From contig CM053252.1 in the NCBI GenBank assembly GCA_028583405.1, positions 37,378,740 to 37,442,739 of the forward strand: 64,000 bases of DNA, given 5' to 3'. The position numbers and the translations under genes were made by a program. Position 1 is the first letter of the stretch. Each line of letters opens with the position of its first letter. The stretch is from Pogonophryne albipinna. Taxonomy: Eukaryota > Chordata > Actinopteri > Perciformes > Artedidraconidae. The notes beneath the pieces are model-generated. The model saw only the letters and a program-made list of their open reading frames with translations. It did not search any database and was not told where the DNA came from. Below are positions 44,554 through 57,272 of the stretch, piece after piece.

Positions 44554-47409
44554 ATTGGTACTGATAACAGCGTAAATAAGACAGAATGTAAAAAATCTCA
44601 GAAACAGATGGGGTGAGGAAGTGCAGCCTGAAGATGACTGTGCTGTTCTGACTTCAGTGGGGAGTTGCAACATAATGGGATTGGAACATAAAAGAAAGAT
44701 GACCGCGATGGCCACATGATCCTGAGGGATTTTTCTTCGCTTGTATCTTGGCCAGTAAACCTAACACAACTCAGAATGAACAAACTTAAAAGGTTTAGCA
44801 CCTTTGAAACTGAATTGCCAACACTTACAACAGTTTGGCTTAACAGAAAATACCTGCCTATTTGTTGTTGTTCTGAAGTTGTATCTAAGTGGTTTATTGC
44901 ACTTACTGTAAATTGCTTTGAATGAAAGCATCAGCCAAATAAAATGTAATGTAACAAAGCTATGACAATAGCTTGTACTTGCCTCCACTGCCCGTAGACC
45001 AGAACCATTGTCTTTACTTGATTTGAGCTCTAGGGAGCCAGTGCCAAAATAGCTTGATCGGAAAGGCCATAGGAATGCAATGCAAGTGTACCAACTGTGC
45101 AGTAATCAAGGAACATCAAGTTAATCTGTGGCCAGGTTGTTTTACAGCAAAAAAAACCTGCACATGATGCACAAAAAAGGAAAGGAATGAGGGAATAATA
45201 GGGTCCCAGCATGATTCCATTATTAATTTAAGCCCCAAGGAACTAAGCATGTTAACAGGGCTATGGAACACTTTACCAGAGTAATTAACATGGTTTAAAT
45301 GGTGTGTTAATAATCTATAGAGTTTAGGAGATGTGAGGTGGTCAGTTTATAGAAAAAGATTGGCCACCAAAACTGTAAATGATGTCCCAAATACCGGGTA
45401 TAAAGAAGGACTGACTAGAGGATTCTGCTCTTCTAAATGTTTCAAATACATTTTTAAAAGGATGTGCGCTCTTATTTGCTATTAAGACGATATATAAATG
45501 ACAATGAATATTGACATGTTCATAAATCCTCCATTAACACCAACTTGATCCTCAACCTGTCCGATACACAGTCTGAAACAATGCAGCAGTGGAGTCTCAG
45601 GCCAGTGCTCCCATGGTATTTGAGTCCTGGTCATAGGAAGTGCCCCTTTCTGTGCAGAGCAGTATAGCCTTTTTTGTATAAGATGTTTTTCCTGGTGCCA
45701 AGCCCACCCATATAATCTGCTGTCTGTGCCTCCCTTGTGCTGTTGTAAGGGGGGGGGGGGGGGCTGGGTAAAGACTCGGAGACTGTGGGGTTTCAGGGGG
45801 TTTTGGGCCACAAAAGCTTCTTTGTCTCAGTGAACAGAGAGGTAAAACGAGCCTGCACCAGTCACCCTCAAAAGGGTGAACATGGCATTGTGTAAATCCT
45901 CCAAACACACACACACTCACTTCTTTCCACTCTTGCCCAAAGAGGATGGCATTGTGTACAACCGTAAGGCAGAGAACGTAGGTGAGGCGTGTGCGTGTGC
46001 GTGTGTTTGTAGACGCATGGGAACACAGTGAGGCAGGTGGTGTTTTGGCTAAACATGGTTTTAATGTTTAGGATTAAACCTATACTGTATCCTCCTAATT
46101 TAATTGCAATCACCTTCAGCTTAAAACGAATTACAAAAATATATGATAAGTTCTCCTGCCTATACTTTTGGTTTTATTTGTCATATATTATTTGTGTTAG
46201 TGAAGTAAATTCAGGGTTAACTCTGGGTTTTCAGTCTTGGTACGATTGTTTACTTCTTACTGGGGCAGGTGCAAGCAACAAATACCATACTGAAATTTGG
46301 ATTTAAAAAAGTATGTATTAACAATCATTTAAAACCGTTAGATGGGATATTCTAATATTCACCCACAACATAAGAAACTTGAGCAAAGTAGGCTTACTCA
46401 GAGCAGTGGATTGGATAAAGTCTGTTGCCCTGACATGATGCATATACTGTATATTATAATACATTATGTATTGACTTATCTGTGTCAGCTTCTTGAGCCC
46501 TATGAATGGTATTTACAAGAAACTTAAGAGAAACGCTGGGTGGATTTATCGAGTTGATAACCACCGTCTTTAGACAGATTAGCTGTATCAAGGTTTTTAG
46601 GGTCAGTGAAGCCAGATTATGCAAAGATATCCTGGTTATGTTGAACTATTTTTGTAGTAGTGGCCTCTATTCTTGGAGACAATGTTTAAGATAAAACATG
46701 TGTCGATAGAAGTGGGCATTTACCAGTCAGGGAGTGTTTAATGTGAAATAATTTGCTGCCTTGGAAAGCTTACAAATTCAACTCTCTTTGTAAAATGGTC
46801 AGCTGTGATAAAAAGTCAATTTGAATTGTAAAATTGGGCTAGCAGAAAAAGTTGGCAGTAAAGAGGGCCTTACACAGCCATGACAACACATTCAGAGGAC
46901 AATTGGACAATTGGAAAAAGTTGGATTAGATTCTGTTTTCAGCAGAACTCTAAATCATGCTGAACATTAAACCTTGTTGTCATACAGCTGGGGTCAAATC
47001 ATCATGGGGTAGACGGGTACATACATGCCTTTAGGCTGTGGTAGCTATTAAAATGAGTTGCTGTCTAGACCAGAGAGTGAGGCAACAAACATTTAAAACA
47101 ACCTTTTGTCTATTCTCTTATACAGATCTTAAAATTTGCTATCACGCATGCAGTCTCTCCAACTGATTGAGACAACACAGTGGGTTACATGGAGCTTTAA
47201 AGTATTGTAGTATTATACTCAAAGCCATAAAACAGATTCCGGCTCTAGGTGCATTCCATATAAGAAGGAGATCTCTTCATCTACCTGCCATAAAACAATT
47301 AGGTGACCTGATGAAACAGGGTCACTGTTTACGGTGTAAGTTCACAAAGCCCTATATCAACCCCCCTGATAATGGTGAAAGGTGAGGAAGATGGTTAATG
47401 TGCATGCAA
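44554..47409. other. Unannotated stretch with repeat tail and G-run
   Basis: Holds a repeat tail at 44895-44957, a G14 run near 45751-45764, and no convincing exons or boundaries. Confidence 0.45.
44895..44957. repeat. Repeat tail, reverse orientation of the 'cttttatccaaagcga' family
   Basis: gtaaattgctttgaatgaaa / gcatcagccaaataaaatgtaatgtaa is the reverse complement of the start of the repeats at 4075 and 16942. Confidence 0.6.
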
Positions 47410-47815
47410 CTCTGGGTTAGGCCTGTCGCGATAATCAATAAATGGACTTATCGTACGATAAATAAAAATGGACTCGATAACTTTTCTGAACTCGATAAAT
47501 TGCCGTTTACATGCGTGTTTGTTTACATAAGGATGTGACCAGCATTTTAGCCAGGCGCACTCTGTCTGCCAGTCCAACACGTTCTCACTCCCAACCCGTC
47601 ACATGTTGACGGTCGGTCAGGGCCCCTCCCCGTCACTCTATTACGGACAGGGAACCCCTTGAGAGTCAGTTTTCAACGGGCAGGGCGTCCCATTGAGTTG
47701 CATAGAGCTCCCTGAACATTGGTAATAGACGAGTTGGGATCGCGGCGAAATGCTCTCCGCAGATCCATTCTCACAGCGTTTATCAACCTTTTTCTTACTC
47801 AATATCAAGCCACAC

Positions 47816-48027
47816 TGTTGTAAGGTCATATATATATTGCATGTTAATTCACCAGTCCACTAGGTGGCACTGCAACATTGAAGTTGTTGCCGTTCAATAA
47901 GCATAGAAGAATAACTGTGGGCTAGTTTGTTATGCTAAGTATGTGGTGAACCTGAGTTGCAGTTCGGTTGTACCAGAAACCAATAAACTCCTCTATGCTC
48001 ACAAGAAGCCTCCCGTGAGTTACTACA
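47816..48027 (+). repeat. 5' LTR of the Ty3/gypsy element
   Basis: It starts TGTTGTAAGG and ends TTACTACA. It contains (TA)n near its start and ccaataaactcc near the end, a candidate poly(A) signal. It differs from the 3' LTR by about six substitutions and one 2-base indel, by eye, about 3 percent, indicating a fairly recent insertion. Confidence 0.9.
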
Positions 48028-48150
48028 TAATGGCGACGAGGATAAAAGTACATCAGATGCCTGGTGGAAATGCACGCAAATGAGCGAGACTGTTGAGTGG
48101 CTACAGTACGTTAATGGCACAAAACACCGGACAGTGGTGTGAGCTAGAAG

Positions 48151-48840
48151 ATGGCGGCGGCAACGGTAGGAAACACTACTCGTCAATATAGGAATAGTCA
48201 ATCCCAGACGTGGGAGGAATATTGTGAGGTTCTCCAATATTTCTTTGAAGCTAATGAGATCGAAGATGCAGGTCGGCAGAAAGCTATTTTGCTCAGTTCA
48301 GTTGGCAGTCAGACTTACAGCCTTATGAGGAACCTTGTCAGCCCGGCGAGGCCAGGAGATAAGAGGTTTGATGAGCTTGTTCGGCTGCTGAAAGACCATT
48401 TCAACCCCAAACCCAGTGAAATTGTACAGCGCTACACATTTATCTCAAGAAGTAGGAAGCTGGGAGAAACAGTCATGGAGTACGTTGCTGTGCTAAGGAA
48501 ATTAGCACAAGATTGTAACTATGGAGACAAGTTAACAGAAATGCTGCGTGACAGGCTGGTCTGTGGGATTGGGGAGGATCGCATACAACGGCGATTGTTG
48601 TCAGAGCCGGATTTCACCTTCGACAGGGCACTGAAGCTGGCCCAGGCTATTGAGACAGCCAGCAAGGATGTGAGAGACTTACAGTCACTGGAGTCAGCAC
48701 CCTCGCACATGAGAGCACCTGAGGCAGTGCACAAGATGACGGCAAGGCAGAGCCCCAGTGAGCAGCAGCACCAGCATAAGGCTTGCTACAGGTGTGGCAG
48801 TGAGCAGCACATAGCTGGGGACTGTAGGTTTATTAAATAA
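48151..48840 (+). pseudogene. Gag of the Ty3/gypsy element, premature stop between zinc knuckles
   Basis: The 229-residue frame starts MAAATVGNTTRQ and carries a retrotransposon Gag domain with WEEYCEVLQYFF and FDELVRLLKDHFNPKP, then VMEYVAVLRKLA. Near the C terminus lies the first CCHC knuckle CYRCGSEQHIAGDC. TAA at 48838-48840 stops it; the same frame continues with a second knuckle CHKCGKIGHIQKVC before the inserted element begins. The stop is probably a mutation, not a designed recoding site. Confidence 0.85.
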
Positions 48841-48933
48841 ACCTGTCACAAGTGTGGGAAGATAGGCCATATTCAGAAAGTGTGTAGGTCAAAAGGCTCA
48901 GTTAGTGCTTCACAAGCAAAAGGGGGTGGAGTA

Positions 48934-51011
48934 CAGATGTACCGCTTCATTTCAGACAGTTTGAAACGTGAGGGCCTTGATTGGTACGTGATCTGCCCTC
49001 CCTCAAGGGAAAACCTCCAGCTTGACTTGAGACCTCCCCCGTGATAAATAAATGTAATTATTATGAAGCCAGCTGCAATGGATCATTGATCCACCAGGGG
49101 GTGCAGTGGGGTTCCACACTGGAGCTCATGTGAAATAAAGTCAGATACAGTACGCTGGATGTACAGCGGAACTTTGTTAAGATCCATATGTCACGGATAT
49201 CATACTCTGTGCTAAATATCATGTAGCATGTAATCATTTACAAAACAACACCATGTTGGTATTTAACAAAATAATGTTGTTTAGTCGGAAAAAACGAATG
49301 GGAGGAAATGCAGCCCGGCTCTCGATTTTTAATCCTAATTTAATCATCATCTTCACCACGATCATTTATGTTTATGTTCGCCGAATTGACATGAAATCAC
49401 TGACACATATGAATATGCTGTATTCAACTTCATTAAAACGTTATTAACGTGCCTAAACTCAGTAATTCACTAAAAATATTTATATTTTAATGGAGCCTCG
49501 TCGGCAGATCAGGATCTTGATCAGCATGAAGGGTGTTATTTTCCCCATAAGGAACAAGTCGCTGCAAATTATCCCACTTATTACATGGCCACATTCTCAA
49601 CAAAGTAACGACATGACTCCCAATATTAATTGAAATGCTTTTATGGATTTAGAAAATGTTTTTATTGATTTAAAAAATAGTTGTATTGATTTAAATTGAC
49701 ATGCATCCGCTAAGAAAAATAGTCCGTTGTTACCGTTTTTTAAACGTCTGAATGAAACGGCAGCTCTCAGCTGTGTATTTACACAACTAATGGCCCATCA
49801 ACCACAGCTCTCTCCCCCCCTGATCTTTCTTCTCCAGCAGCTAAATTAACTGTAGGTTACTCTGAGTGACAAGCTTACAGTTAGACACAACACTTTCATT
49901 GCAAGTGACCCTCAGTAAGTTGACTTTTATGTTCAACTGCTAAATTCGTTACTGATAAAAAAAGGCTTCTACTGTACCTTATTACCTTAACACTAGAACC
50001 GCCAGAGGTTTTTGTATAGGCCTACCTAACACCGTCAAATCCCGCTATTAGAATGCAATTTTTAACAACATAGGGTGCTACGTAACACACTTTCAGGAAA
50101 AGTCACGGACTGGGAGACTTTAATATTTTATTGAAAAAAAGTTACATTGCACACACACAACACACATCACACAAATTGACCCGATTGGCGGTTCTAGTGT
50201 TAAATAAACTCACTAATGAATGAAACCAGTTCAATATGCATTTTTCTTATTCTTATCATTCTTTATGAGCGCAGAAATAGTCTTAAAATCAGACCTGTTT
50301 TTTAAATGAAATCTGACGGCAGGCAGTTAGCTCTGATCACCTATGATAAATGCGCCACACCTAATCGCTGGCCATTCAGCCACAGAGCTCCCTCTATACA
50401 AATCAAACTGTAGACGGTGTGAAAGCACCTATTGTTTTAAATAATGGTCGGAATATGCCTTCTGAATTACCGTGGGACAGCACATTCTAAACTAAAATGT
50501 TCAATCAATAAAGTAACATCTTATCTTATCTTAATAATATCTTCATATTAATAATAATAATAAATCATACAGTATGTGTCCGAAAGGGAGCAGGAGGAAG
50601 CAAACACAAAAATATCCCAAAAATATACTGCATATTAAAGCAAACGATTGTAAAGGTAAAAGTATGAGCATAACAAATAAAGAAGTGTAATGTAAACATT
50701 TACATTATTATTATTATGATTATTTAATATATGAAGACTATATATTATTGAATTACAAGATTAGATATACTTTAGTTGATCTAAAATATTGATGTGTTCA
50801 AATGCTCTTCAAAACACAACTGCAAGTCCATGAAACTTGTCTTTCTGTATTTGTGAATGAAGCGCCATCTCCTGGTTAAAACCTGAAATTGAAAATCTGG
50901 CAACGCCCTCTTGGAAAATAGTGGGAGGGCTTAACATTCCTCGATACTGGTTTTAGGCAGGTCGTAGGCAGGAAGCTGTAAACTGGAGTCTGAAATGAGG
51001 TGCTACATCTG
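48934..51011. mobile_element. TA-flanked TIR element (fourth level) inserted in the retrotransposon
   Basis: Ends CAGATGTACCGCTTCATTTC and CAGATGTAGCACCTCATTTC, 24 bases with 3 mismatches, and a TA on both sides (48932-48933, 51012-51013). Removing the element and one TA restores the reading frame of the host retroelement. A TA target suits Tc1/mariner or similar, but no DDE transposase frame was found in its 2,078 bases. Confidence 0.78.
49991..50199. mobile_element. TTAA-flanked MITE (fifth level), piggyBac-type
   Basis: Ends CACTAGAACCGCCA and its exact inverse, with TTAA on both sides (49987-49990, 50200-50203). 209 bases, non-coding. Fish piggyBac-type MITEs have ends of this style. Confidence 0.85.
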
Positions 51012-51013
51012 TA

Positions 51014-51513
51014 TATCAGAGATATAAGCATGTGAAAACTCAGGGAGCAAACTATGTCAGCCAGGGGGAGGGTCAAAAAGATGACATAGACACAGATGAG
51101 GTCATGTTCACTTTGTACAAAGTGGAGGAAATAGACATACCGGCAGAGGAGCCATTTCTAGAAACACTGACTATTAATGAAACTGAAACACAGTTTGAAG
51201 TAGACTCAGAATGTGGGGTAACAGTGGTGAACCACTCAGTGTACAAAACCTTATGGGGGGAGAGGTACCAGAACTACAACCATGCAGAGTGAGACTCAGA
51301 ACATACACAGGACATAGGGTAAATGTTTTGGGAGCAGCTATGGTAAAAGTGCAGCACAAAAAGTCAGTAAAAAACCTACCGGTGGTAGTTGTGCCAGGGA
51401 CGGGCCCTAGTCTAGTTGGCAGGAACTGGATTAAGAAGCTAGGTTTGCAGTGGAGACCTGAAAGCCAGATTCACCATGTCAGGGAAGAGATCTTGGATGA
51501 GGTACTTGGGTAA
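51014..51513 (+). pseudogene. Ty3/gypsy protease region, damaged
   Basis: Two overlapping frames (51032-51292 and 51211-51513) share the protease. The active-site region reads FEVDSECGVTVVNHSVY: a residue pattern that differs from the usual D-(S/T)-G. Downstream the second frame reads LPVVVVPGTGPSLVGRNWIK, the usual protease C-terminal block with the GRNW motif. A frameshift separates the two, and a stop (TAA at 51511) precedes the RT. Confidence 0.75.
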
Positions 51514-52419
51514 TATGAGGAGGTTTTCAAAGAGGAACTAGGGAAATTTAAAGGGCCCCCAGCTAAACTATATGTGGACAAGGAAGCAACCCCCAGGTTT
51601 TTTAAAGCTAGACCGGTCCCGTATGCAATGAGAGGAAGGGTTGAGGCCAAACTGGACCGTGTCCTAGCCCAGGAGATAATTGAACTGGTAAAATATGCAG
51701 AGTGGGCAGTGCCTGTGGTACCGGTGTTAAACCCAGATGACTCAGTAAGGTTGTGCGGTGATTACAAACTGACTGTAAATCGAGTATCAAAACTGGAGCA
51801 GTATCCAATTCCCAGAATTGAGGATTTGTTTGCCAACCTGTCAGGTGGACAGAAGTTCACAAAGCTAGATCTCAGTCATGCATATCACCAAATCCCTTTG
51901 GATGAAGAAGCAAAAACATATGTGACCATAAATACACACAAGGGCTTGTTCACGTACAAAGTGTTACCTTTCGGAGTATCATCTAGCCCAGCTATTTTTC
52001 AACGGACCATGGAGGGACTGCTACAAGGCATCCCTAGAGTGGCAATATTCTTGGATGACATCCTGCTGACAGGGAAAGACGACAAAGAGCATCTGCAGAC
52101 TCTTGTCCTTGTGCTGAAACGGCTACAGGAGGCCGGTCTCAAGCTCAAAAGATCCAAGTGTTCGTTCATGAGTGAGGAAGTGATGTTTCTAGGTCATAAG
52201 GTGGATGCCACAGGACTGCACCCCGTGCATGAGAAGGTGGAAGCAATCAAGGATGCACCCACACCTTCAAATGTGACAGAGCTCAAAGCATATCTAGGAC
52301 TGTTAAACTATTATAACAAGTTCCTGCCCAGTCTGTCAACCACCCTTGCTCCAGTGCACAAACTGCTAAAAAAAAGACACAAAGTGGCAGTGGGAAGATG
52401 CACAACAGACAGCGTTTGA
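51514..52419 (+). pseudogene. Ty3/gypsy reverse transcriptase
   Basis: The open frame carries ARPVPYAMRGRVEAKLD, PVVPVLNPDDSVRLCGDYKL, FTKLDLSHAYHQI (RT motif A Asp), LPFGVSSSPAIFQRTM and IFLDDILLTG (motif C, here FLDD instead of YVDD). The thumb contains FLGHKVDATGLHP. A run of A near 52367-52375 shifts the frame at KKRH, so RNase H lies in the next frame. Motifs intact by eye but not translatable as one protein. Confidence 0.9.
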
Positions 52420-52726
52420 AAAGTCAAAAGACATGATGCAGTCAGCTGAAGTATTGGTGCATTATGACCCAGAGAAGGACATTGTGCTATCATGTGATGC
52501 ATCACCATATGGATTAGGTGTTGTGCTCTCACATCGCATGCCAGATGGAACTGAAAGACCCATTGGATTTACATCACAGACATTAAATGCTGCAGAAAAA
52601 AACTACTCACAACTTGACAAGGAAGGACTGGCAGTGATTTTTGGAATAAAACGCTTCCACAAACATCTATGGACGGAAGTTTACTATAGTGACGGATCAC
52701 AAGCCCCTGTTGTCACTTCTCAGTGA
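52420..52726 (+). pseudogene. Ty3/gypsy RNase H region
   Basis: Frame 52433-52726 reads HYDPEKDIVLSCDASPYGLG, then IGFTSQTLNAAEKNYSQLDK and IFGIKRFHKHLW, the canonical RNase H blocks with catalytic Asp (CDASPYG) and Glu (YSQLDKEGLA region). A frameshift near 52685 moves the DHKPL segment into the next frame. Confidence 0.85.
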
Positions 52727-54278
52727 GATGCGAGCAGTACCCCAAATGGCATCACCGAGGATCCAACATTGGGCCGTGACCTTGAGAGCCTATGAATATA
52801 CCATAGTGTACAAAGAAGGGAAGTACCACAACAATGCAGACACACTGAGCCGCCTGCCCCTACCAGAGAAACCTGACCTGGGGAGGCCAGAAGAGAGGGT
52901 TCTCATGCTGGAGAGTTCTGACATCACACTTGAGACTGCTGATGAAGTGAAAGTATGGACAGACAAGGATCCAGTACTCTCACGGGTGCGGGAATTGGTA
53001 CACAGAGGCTGGTCATCAGAATTAAAAGAGATTGAGTTTGGCCCTTATGCAGTGAGGAAACATGAACTCAGTATCCAAAATGGGTGTGTGTTGAGGGGCG
53101 CAAGAGTTATTGTGCCAAAGCCAGGCCAAGAAAGTGTTTTGAGACAGCTTCATCAATGCCATCCGGGAGTGTCCAGGATGAAAGCACTGGCTAGGAGCTA
53201 TGTATGGTGGCCAAAGCTCGACAAGGATGTAGAGGTTACTGTCAAGTCCTGTATAACATGTCAAGAGCACCGAAATGTTCCGGCACCAGCTCCGTTACAC
53301 CCCTGGGATTGGCCTGATAAGCCCTGGAGTCGTATTCATGTGGATTATGCTGGGCCATTCATGGGGAAGATGTTTTTTATGCTCATCGATGCACACTCAA
53401 AATGGATGGATGTGGTTTCAGTCAATTCTGCCACTTCAGCCACTACAATTGAGTGCCTGCGTACCAGTTTCAGTAACCATGGACTGCCTGAATTGTTGGT
53501 GTCTGATAATGGCACCTGTTTCATCAGCACAGAGTTCAAAGATTTTCTTAAAAGAAATGGTATCCGTCATGTGACCTCTGCACCCTATCACGCCTCCAGT
53601 AACGGGTTAGCAGAGAGAGGGGTACAGACATTTAAAAGGATGATGAACATTTTTCCAGAAGGCACACTGACAGCCAAGGTAGCCAGAGTGTTATTTAGTT
53701 ATCGTGTGACTCCTCACACTACAACAGGTCTGTCACCAGCAGAGCTGCTTCTCGGGAGGAAGCTACGTTGCTGTTTGGATTCAATTCATCCAGATCTGTG
53801 CATGAAGGTGAAAGAAAAACAGGAAAGACAAATAAGAGATCATGACAAAAAGGCAAAGGGGCGCTGGTTCAAAACAGGAGACTCAGTGCTGACGAGAAAC
53901 TTCAGTCTTGGACCCAAGTGGATTCCAGGAATCATAGAGTCAGTGACAGGGCCAGTGTCATATAAAGTGATGCTGGGTGATGGGAGAGTAGTCAGGAGAC
54001 ATGTGGACCAGATTCATGCTCACCACCAAAGACCAGAAGACCATGAAAAACAACAGACTGACTCGACTCAGCTAAGTCAGGCAGCCGAAAAAGGAGAGAC
54101 ATGGCAGGACGTTGAGAATGTGGTGCTCAGTGGGGACGAGTTGGAAGAGCTAGCAGCTACAGAAGCTGCAGCAGCAGAGAGGGTCCATGGAACTGTGGAA
54201 AATACAAGTCCAGGGAAGAGACAGTCAAAAAGAGAGACTAAGTTACCCAGTTACCTTAAAGACTTCCAGCTGAGCTAA
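52689..54278 (+). pseudogene. Ty3/gypsy RNase H end and integrase
   Basis: The 529-codon frame begins with DHKPLLSLLSE and NADTLSRLPLP (RNase H end). The integrase has an HHCC zinc region (LHQCHPGVSRMKALARS...SCITCQEH), then VDYAGPF (catalytic D), SDNGTCF (second D) and SSNGLAERGVQT (catalytic E). The C terminus has GPVSYKVMLGDGR. No chromodomain was recognised. This is the longest intact pol piece. Confidence 0.92.
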
Positions 54279-54387
54279 GAAGGGAATAGATAATACCGAG
54301 TCACCTGTTAGGTTTAATAAAAACAAAAATGTTACAGTGTTACAATGTTCATGTTGGATGTTTTTAACCTGCTTGAGGGGAAGGGGA

Positions 54388-54601
54388 TGTTGTAAGGTCA
54401 TATATATATATTGCATGTTAGTTCACCAGTCCACTAGGTGGCACTGCGACATTGAAGTTGTTGCCGTTCAATAAGCATAGAAGAATAACTGTGGGCTAGT
54501 TTGTCATGCTAAGTATGTGGTGAACCTGAGTCGCAGTTTGGTTCTACCAGAAACCAATAAACTCCTCTATGCTCACAAGAAGCCTCCCGTGAGTTACTAC
54601 A
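54388..54601 (+). repeat. 3' LTR of the Ty3/gypsy element
   Basis: Same start and end as the 5' LTR, with a 2-base longer (TA)n and about six base changes. The purine tract directly before it is gaggggaagggga. Confidence 0.9.
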
Positions 54602-54606
54602 CACAC

Positions 54607-56740
54607 TTATTGTGTTTACTTCTTTATTTTAATTGAATAATGTAGGACTTTTGTTGCCGTCAGTTATGGGGAGAGTAGGGGCTCAGTAAACTGAAATATG
54701 TATTGTTTCATAGTTTTTTCCTTCTAATTTTGTATTCTTTTCTAAACCACAGACTGTTATTTACTCAACAATAACACATAATTATCCTTGTGTTTATTTA
54801 TTTGTTTGATTAATAAACACAAGTTGGAGTCCGTCAGGACCGAGGGTCGGAGCAGCTCATAGTAGTTGTTTTCGAGAACTTTACACCCGGAAGTAAGTAT
54901 TCTCTCCGCTTCGCAGCACTTGAAATGGGATGCAACCACGGCAGACTGTCCAAAACTGGATTTGAACGGGTCCACCGCGTCCCCCCCTCCACCACCCCGT
55001 CCCCAGAACTACACATGCTGGCTATTCTGTTTCGCAACATGTTCTCTATCTATGGCACGTCTCTACTGGGAATTTTAGTTTTAAAAGACGTTTTCGTATT
55101 TCCCATAATAAGAAGTTGCCAGTATTAAACTGTGTACATCCCTGGAGGTTTAGGAGATAGGAAACACTCAAATGTAAAACATATAATTAATAAATGGGTG
55201 AAAATTGCTTGTGTCCATAATGGGCAGCATTAATATATATACCCACATGCCAGCTAAGGTCAGAAGAGCTTTATTTAACAGCTGGTCTTATGTCTGTGAC
55301 CCCTCCTGTTGTTCATTGATAAGCCTGAAACATGCACTTGTCAAGGTTCAGAGGCACATTTTGCAAATATGGCAGTAGCCATCGATCATCTTAAGATAAG
55401 ATATACTTTATTGATCCCAAGTTGGAAACATTTGCGTTACATCAGCATGTGTAACAGTTGTAAATATGCAGTGGTGTTTATTTGTAAATCATTTAGTATA
55501 ATCACACAAATTCTGTGTTTTATATTTAATAATTCTGTGTTCTTTATTTATTGATTGTTCAATACCTGACAAGGCCGGAGATGAAAAACTTGGGTCACAG
55601 GTTCCTCAACAGTGCATTACAAGACATCTATCAATATGTGTGTACCTCCACCATTAAACTGTCGTATTCTGCACATTTCTTATACTATCTACATACATCT
55701 TATGAGAGTATAATACATATGTATAATATCAGTTAAAATAAGTGCTTAAACATACAGTAGTTAACATTGCAGGAAAGCAATATATTAGTACTTTGTCAGG
55801 CTTAATATTTATACCCCCAAAGCGTTTTTCTTATTCAAAATAAGACCTTAACCTAAAGTATTCTTTAATGTTTAAATAAAGCCTTATTAGTTTGTCTTTC
55901 TGTGTCTCCTATTAATATCTAATAATACAAATTATAAATTTCAATAACGTGCTTTAACCACCAGGTGTCCCTTGATATCAGCTGTGCACCGTTATGGTGT
56001 AAATATGTATACCGATTGGATCAAATATAAAAGTCAGCTGAATTAGTATTGATACTGCAAGGAGACTTATATTGTGAAGAGAAATTGAAGATTTTGTTTA
56101 ATTTCTGATATATTTATGATCCACGTCACATATTCAGTTTCGGCGGCAGTTATTCCAGTTTGTCTAGAAGTCTTCTCACCAGGACTCTATAAATAGCGAA
56201 TTACGGCAGATATGTAATATTTAATGCAGCAGAACCGTGTATTACAATGCCGTTATGTGATGACTTCCAAACAGAAAAGCAAGCAAACTCGGAATAAAGT
56301 ATTATTATTATTTATTTATTTTATTTCGGATTTCACATCAACAGGAAGTCCGGTTAACTAAAATGTCCGTGCGGAACAATACCCCAACCCATAGATCCGT
56401 GGGTGAATAATGTCAATCACCACATTACACACATCCCTTCACATTTTAATTTTAATTTACATTAAAGTATTTCGTGAGGCCTTCTAAAATATTTTTAAAT
56501 ATAATTAGGTTGTAGTTTGTAAATCATTGTGTTGCCTGGCAACCACACACATGGATTAACATTGATTTAATACATGAATGTAGCCTTTGTTTCTGCTAAA
56601 AGAGGTGTCAACCAGCTGGGGCAACAAGACAATCGGCGAAATCGAGTGTGACTATTAAAAAATAAATTATTATTATATTAATATTGACAATAATAACCGA
56701 CCGTCGGGGTAGAGCATTTGCCGGGGAGCGTTCTCATGGC
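54607..56740. other. Interior of the long-TIR element, no recognised coding
   Basis: Mostly AT-rich sequence without a transposase. A short repeat tail (taagatatactttattgatccc) lies at about 55390-55445; it looks like a LINE/SINE 3' end. Confidence 0.5.
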
Positions 56741-57042
56741 GTCTATTATCAACGCTATGGGAGCTCTATGCAAGTCTATGGGACGCCCTGCCCATTGAAA
56801 ACTGAGTCTCAATGGGTACCCTGTGCGTAATAGAGTGACGGAGAGGGGCCCTGACCGACCGTCAACATGTGACGGGTTGGGAGTGAGAACGTGTTGGCCA
56901 GCCCGGCGCGCTGTGAGCGGCGGGGCTCACACACAGCCCATGACACAGCCAGGTCAGGAAACTCCGCGTGTAGCAGCCAAATTAATAATATAGAGACAAG
57001 CAGGAGACAACGTGTGACTTACTCGAGGGGAATTTGAAGTTA

Positions 57043-57272
57043 AATGGAAGTGGTTGCAAAACCTAATACCACATCTCCGGTGTGGGAATATTTCAACGAG
57101 GCGAACCTACGGACTTGAATGGGTGTGTTGCATTTGTTTTAAAAAGGTAGCAACAAAAGTTAGCAATACGACCAACCTTAAACTGCACCTGAAACACAAC
57201 CTAGCCATTCCGTGTTCCCAGCTGGGAGCAAACACGGCAGCTGGAGAGCCCCCACCTGCTCGAAATCTTTGA
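57043..57272 (+). pseudogene. BED-finger remnant of the outer hAT
   Basis: ATG at 57043 begins MEVVAKPNTTSPVWEYFNEA; a frameshift or stop near 57110 moves the rest to the frame reading WVCCICFKKVATKVS, NTTNLKLHLKHN and PCSQLG. VWEYF, CCIC and NLKLHLKH make a BED finger. No catalytic domain follows; the remaining 480 bases are non-coding with TA-rich tracts. Confidence 0.75.

Larger units (their letters stand above)
47816..54601 (+). mobile_element. Ty3/gypsy LTR retrotransposon (third level), inactivated
   Basis: Two LTRs (47816-48027 and 54388-54601) in direct orientation flank Gag, protease, RT, RNase H and integrase sequence in Ty3/gypsy order. The 5-base duplication cacac (47811-47815 and 54602-54606) brackets it. 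Just after the 5' LTR is TGGCGACGAGG, a likely primer-binding site, and before the 3' LTR is the purine tract gaggggaagggga. Gag has a stop, pol has several frameshifts, and a 2-kb TIR element interrupts it, so it is defective. Confidence 0.92.
47573..56897. mobile_element. Long-TIR element (second level), superfamily unknown
   Basis: Arms of about 175 bases (47574-47745 and 56740-56897) start CCAACACGTTCTCACTCCCA and agree at roughly 90 percent: they share ccgtcacatgttgacggtcg, gtcagggcccctc, cgtcactctattac and gcagggcgtcccat. The flanks share ccag (47569-47572, 56898-56901); the left end has one extra T, so the exact TSD is uncertain. No transposase found in its own part (47574-47815 plus 54607-56897). 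Confidence 0.7.
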
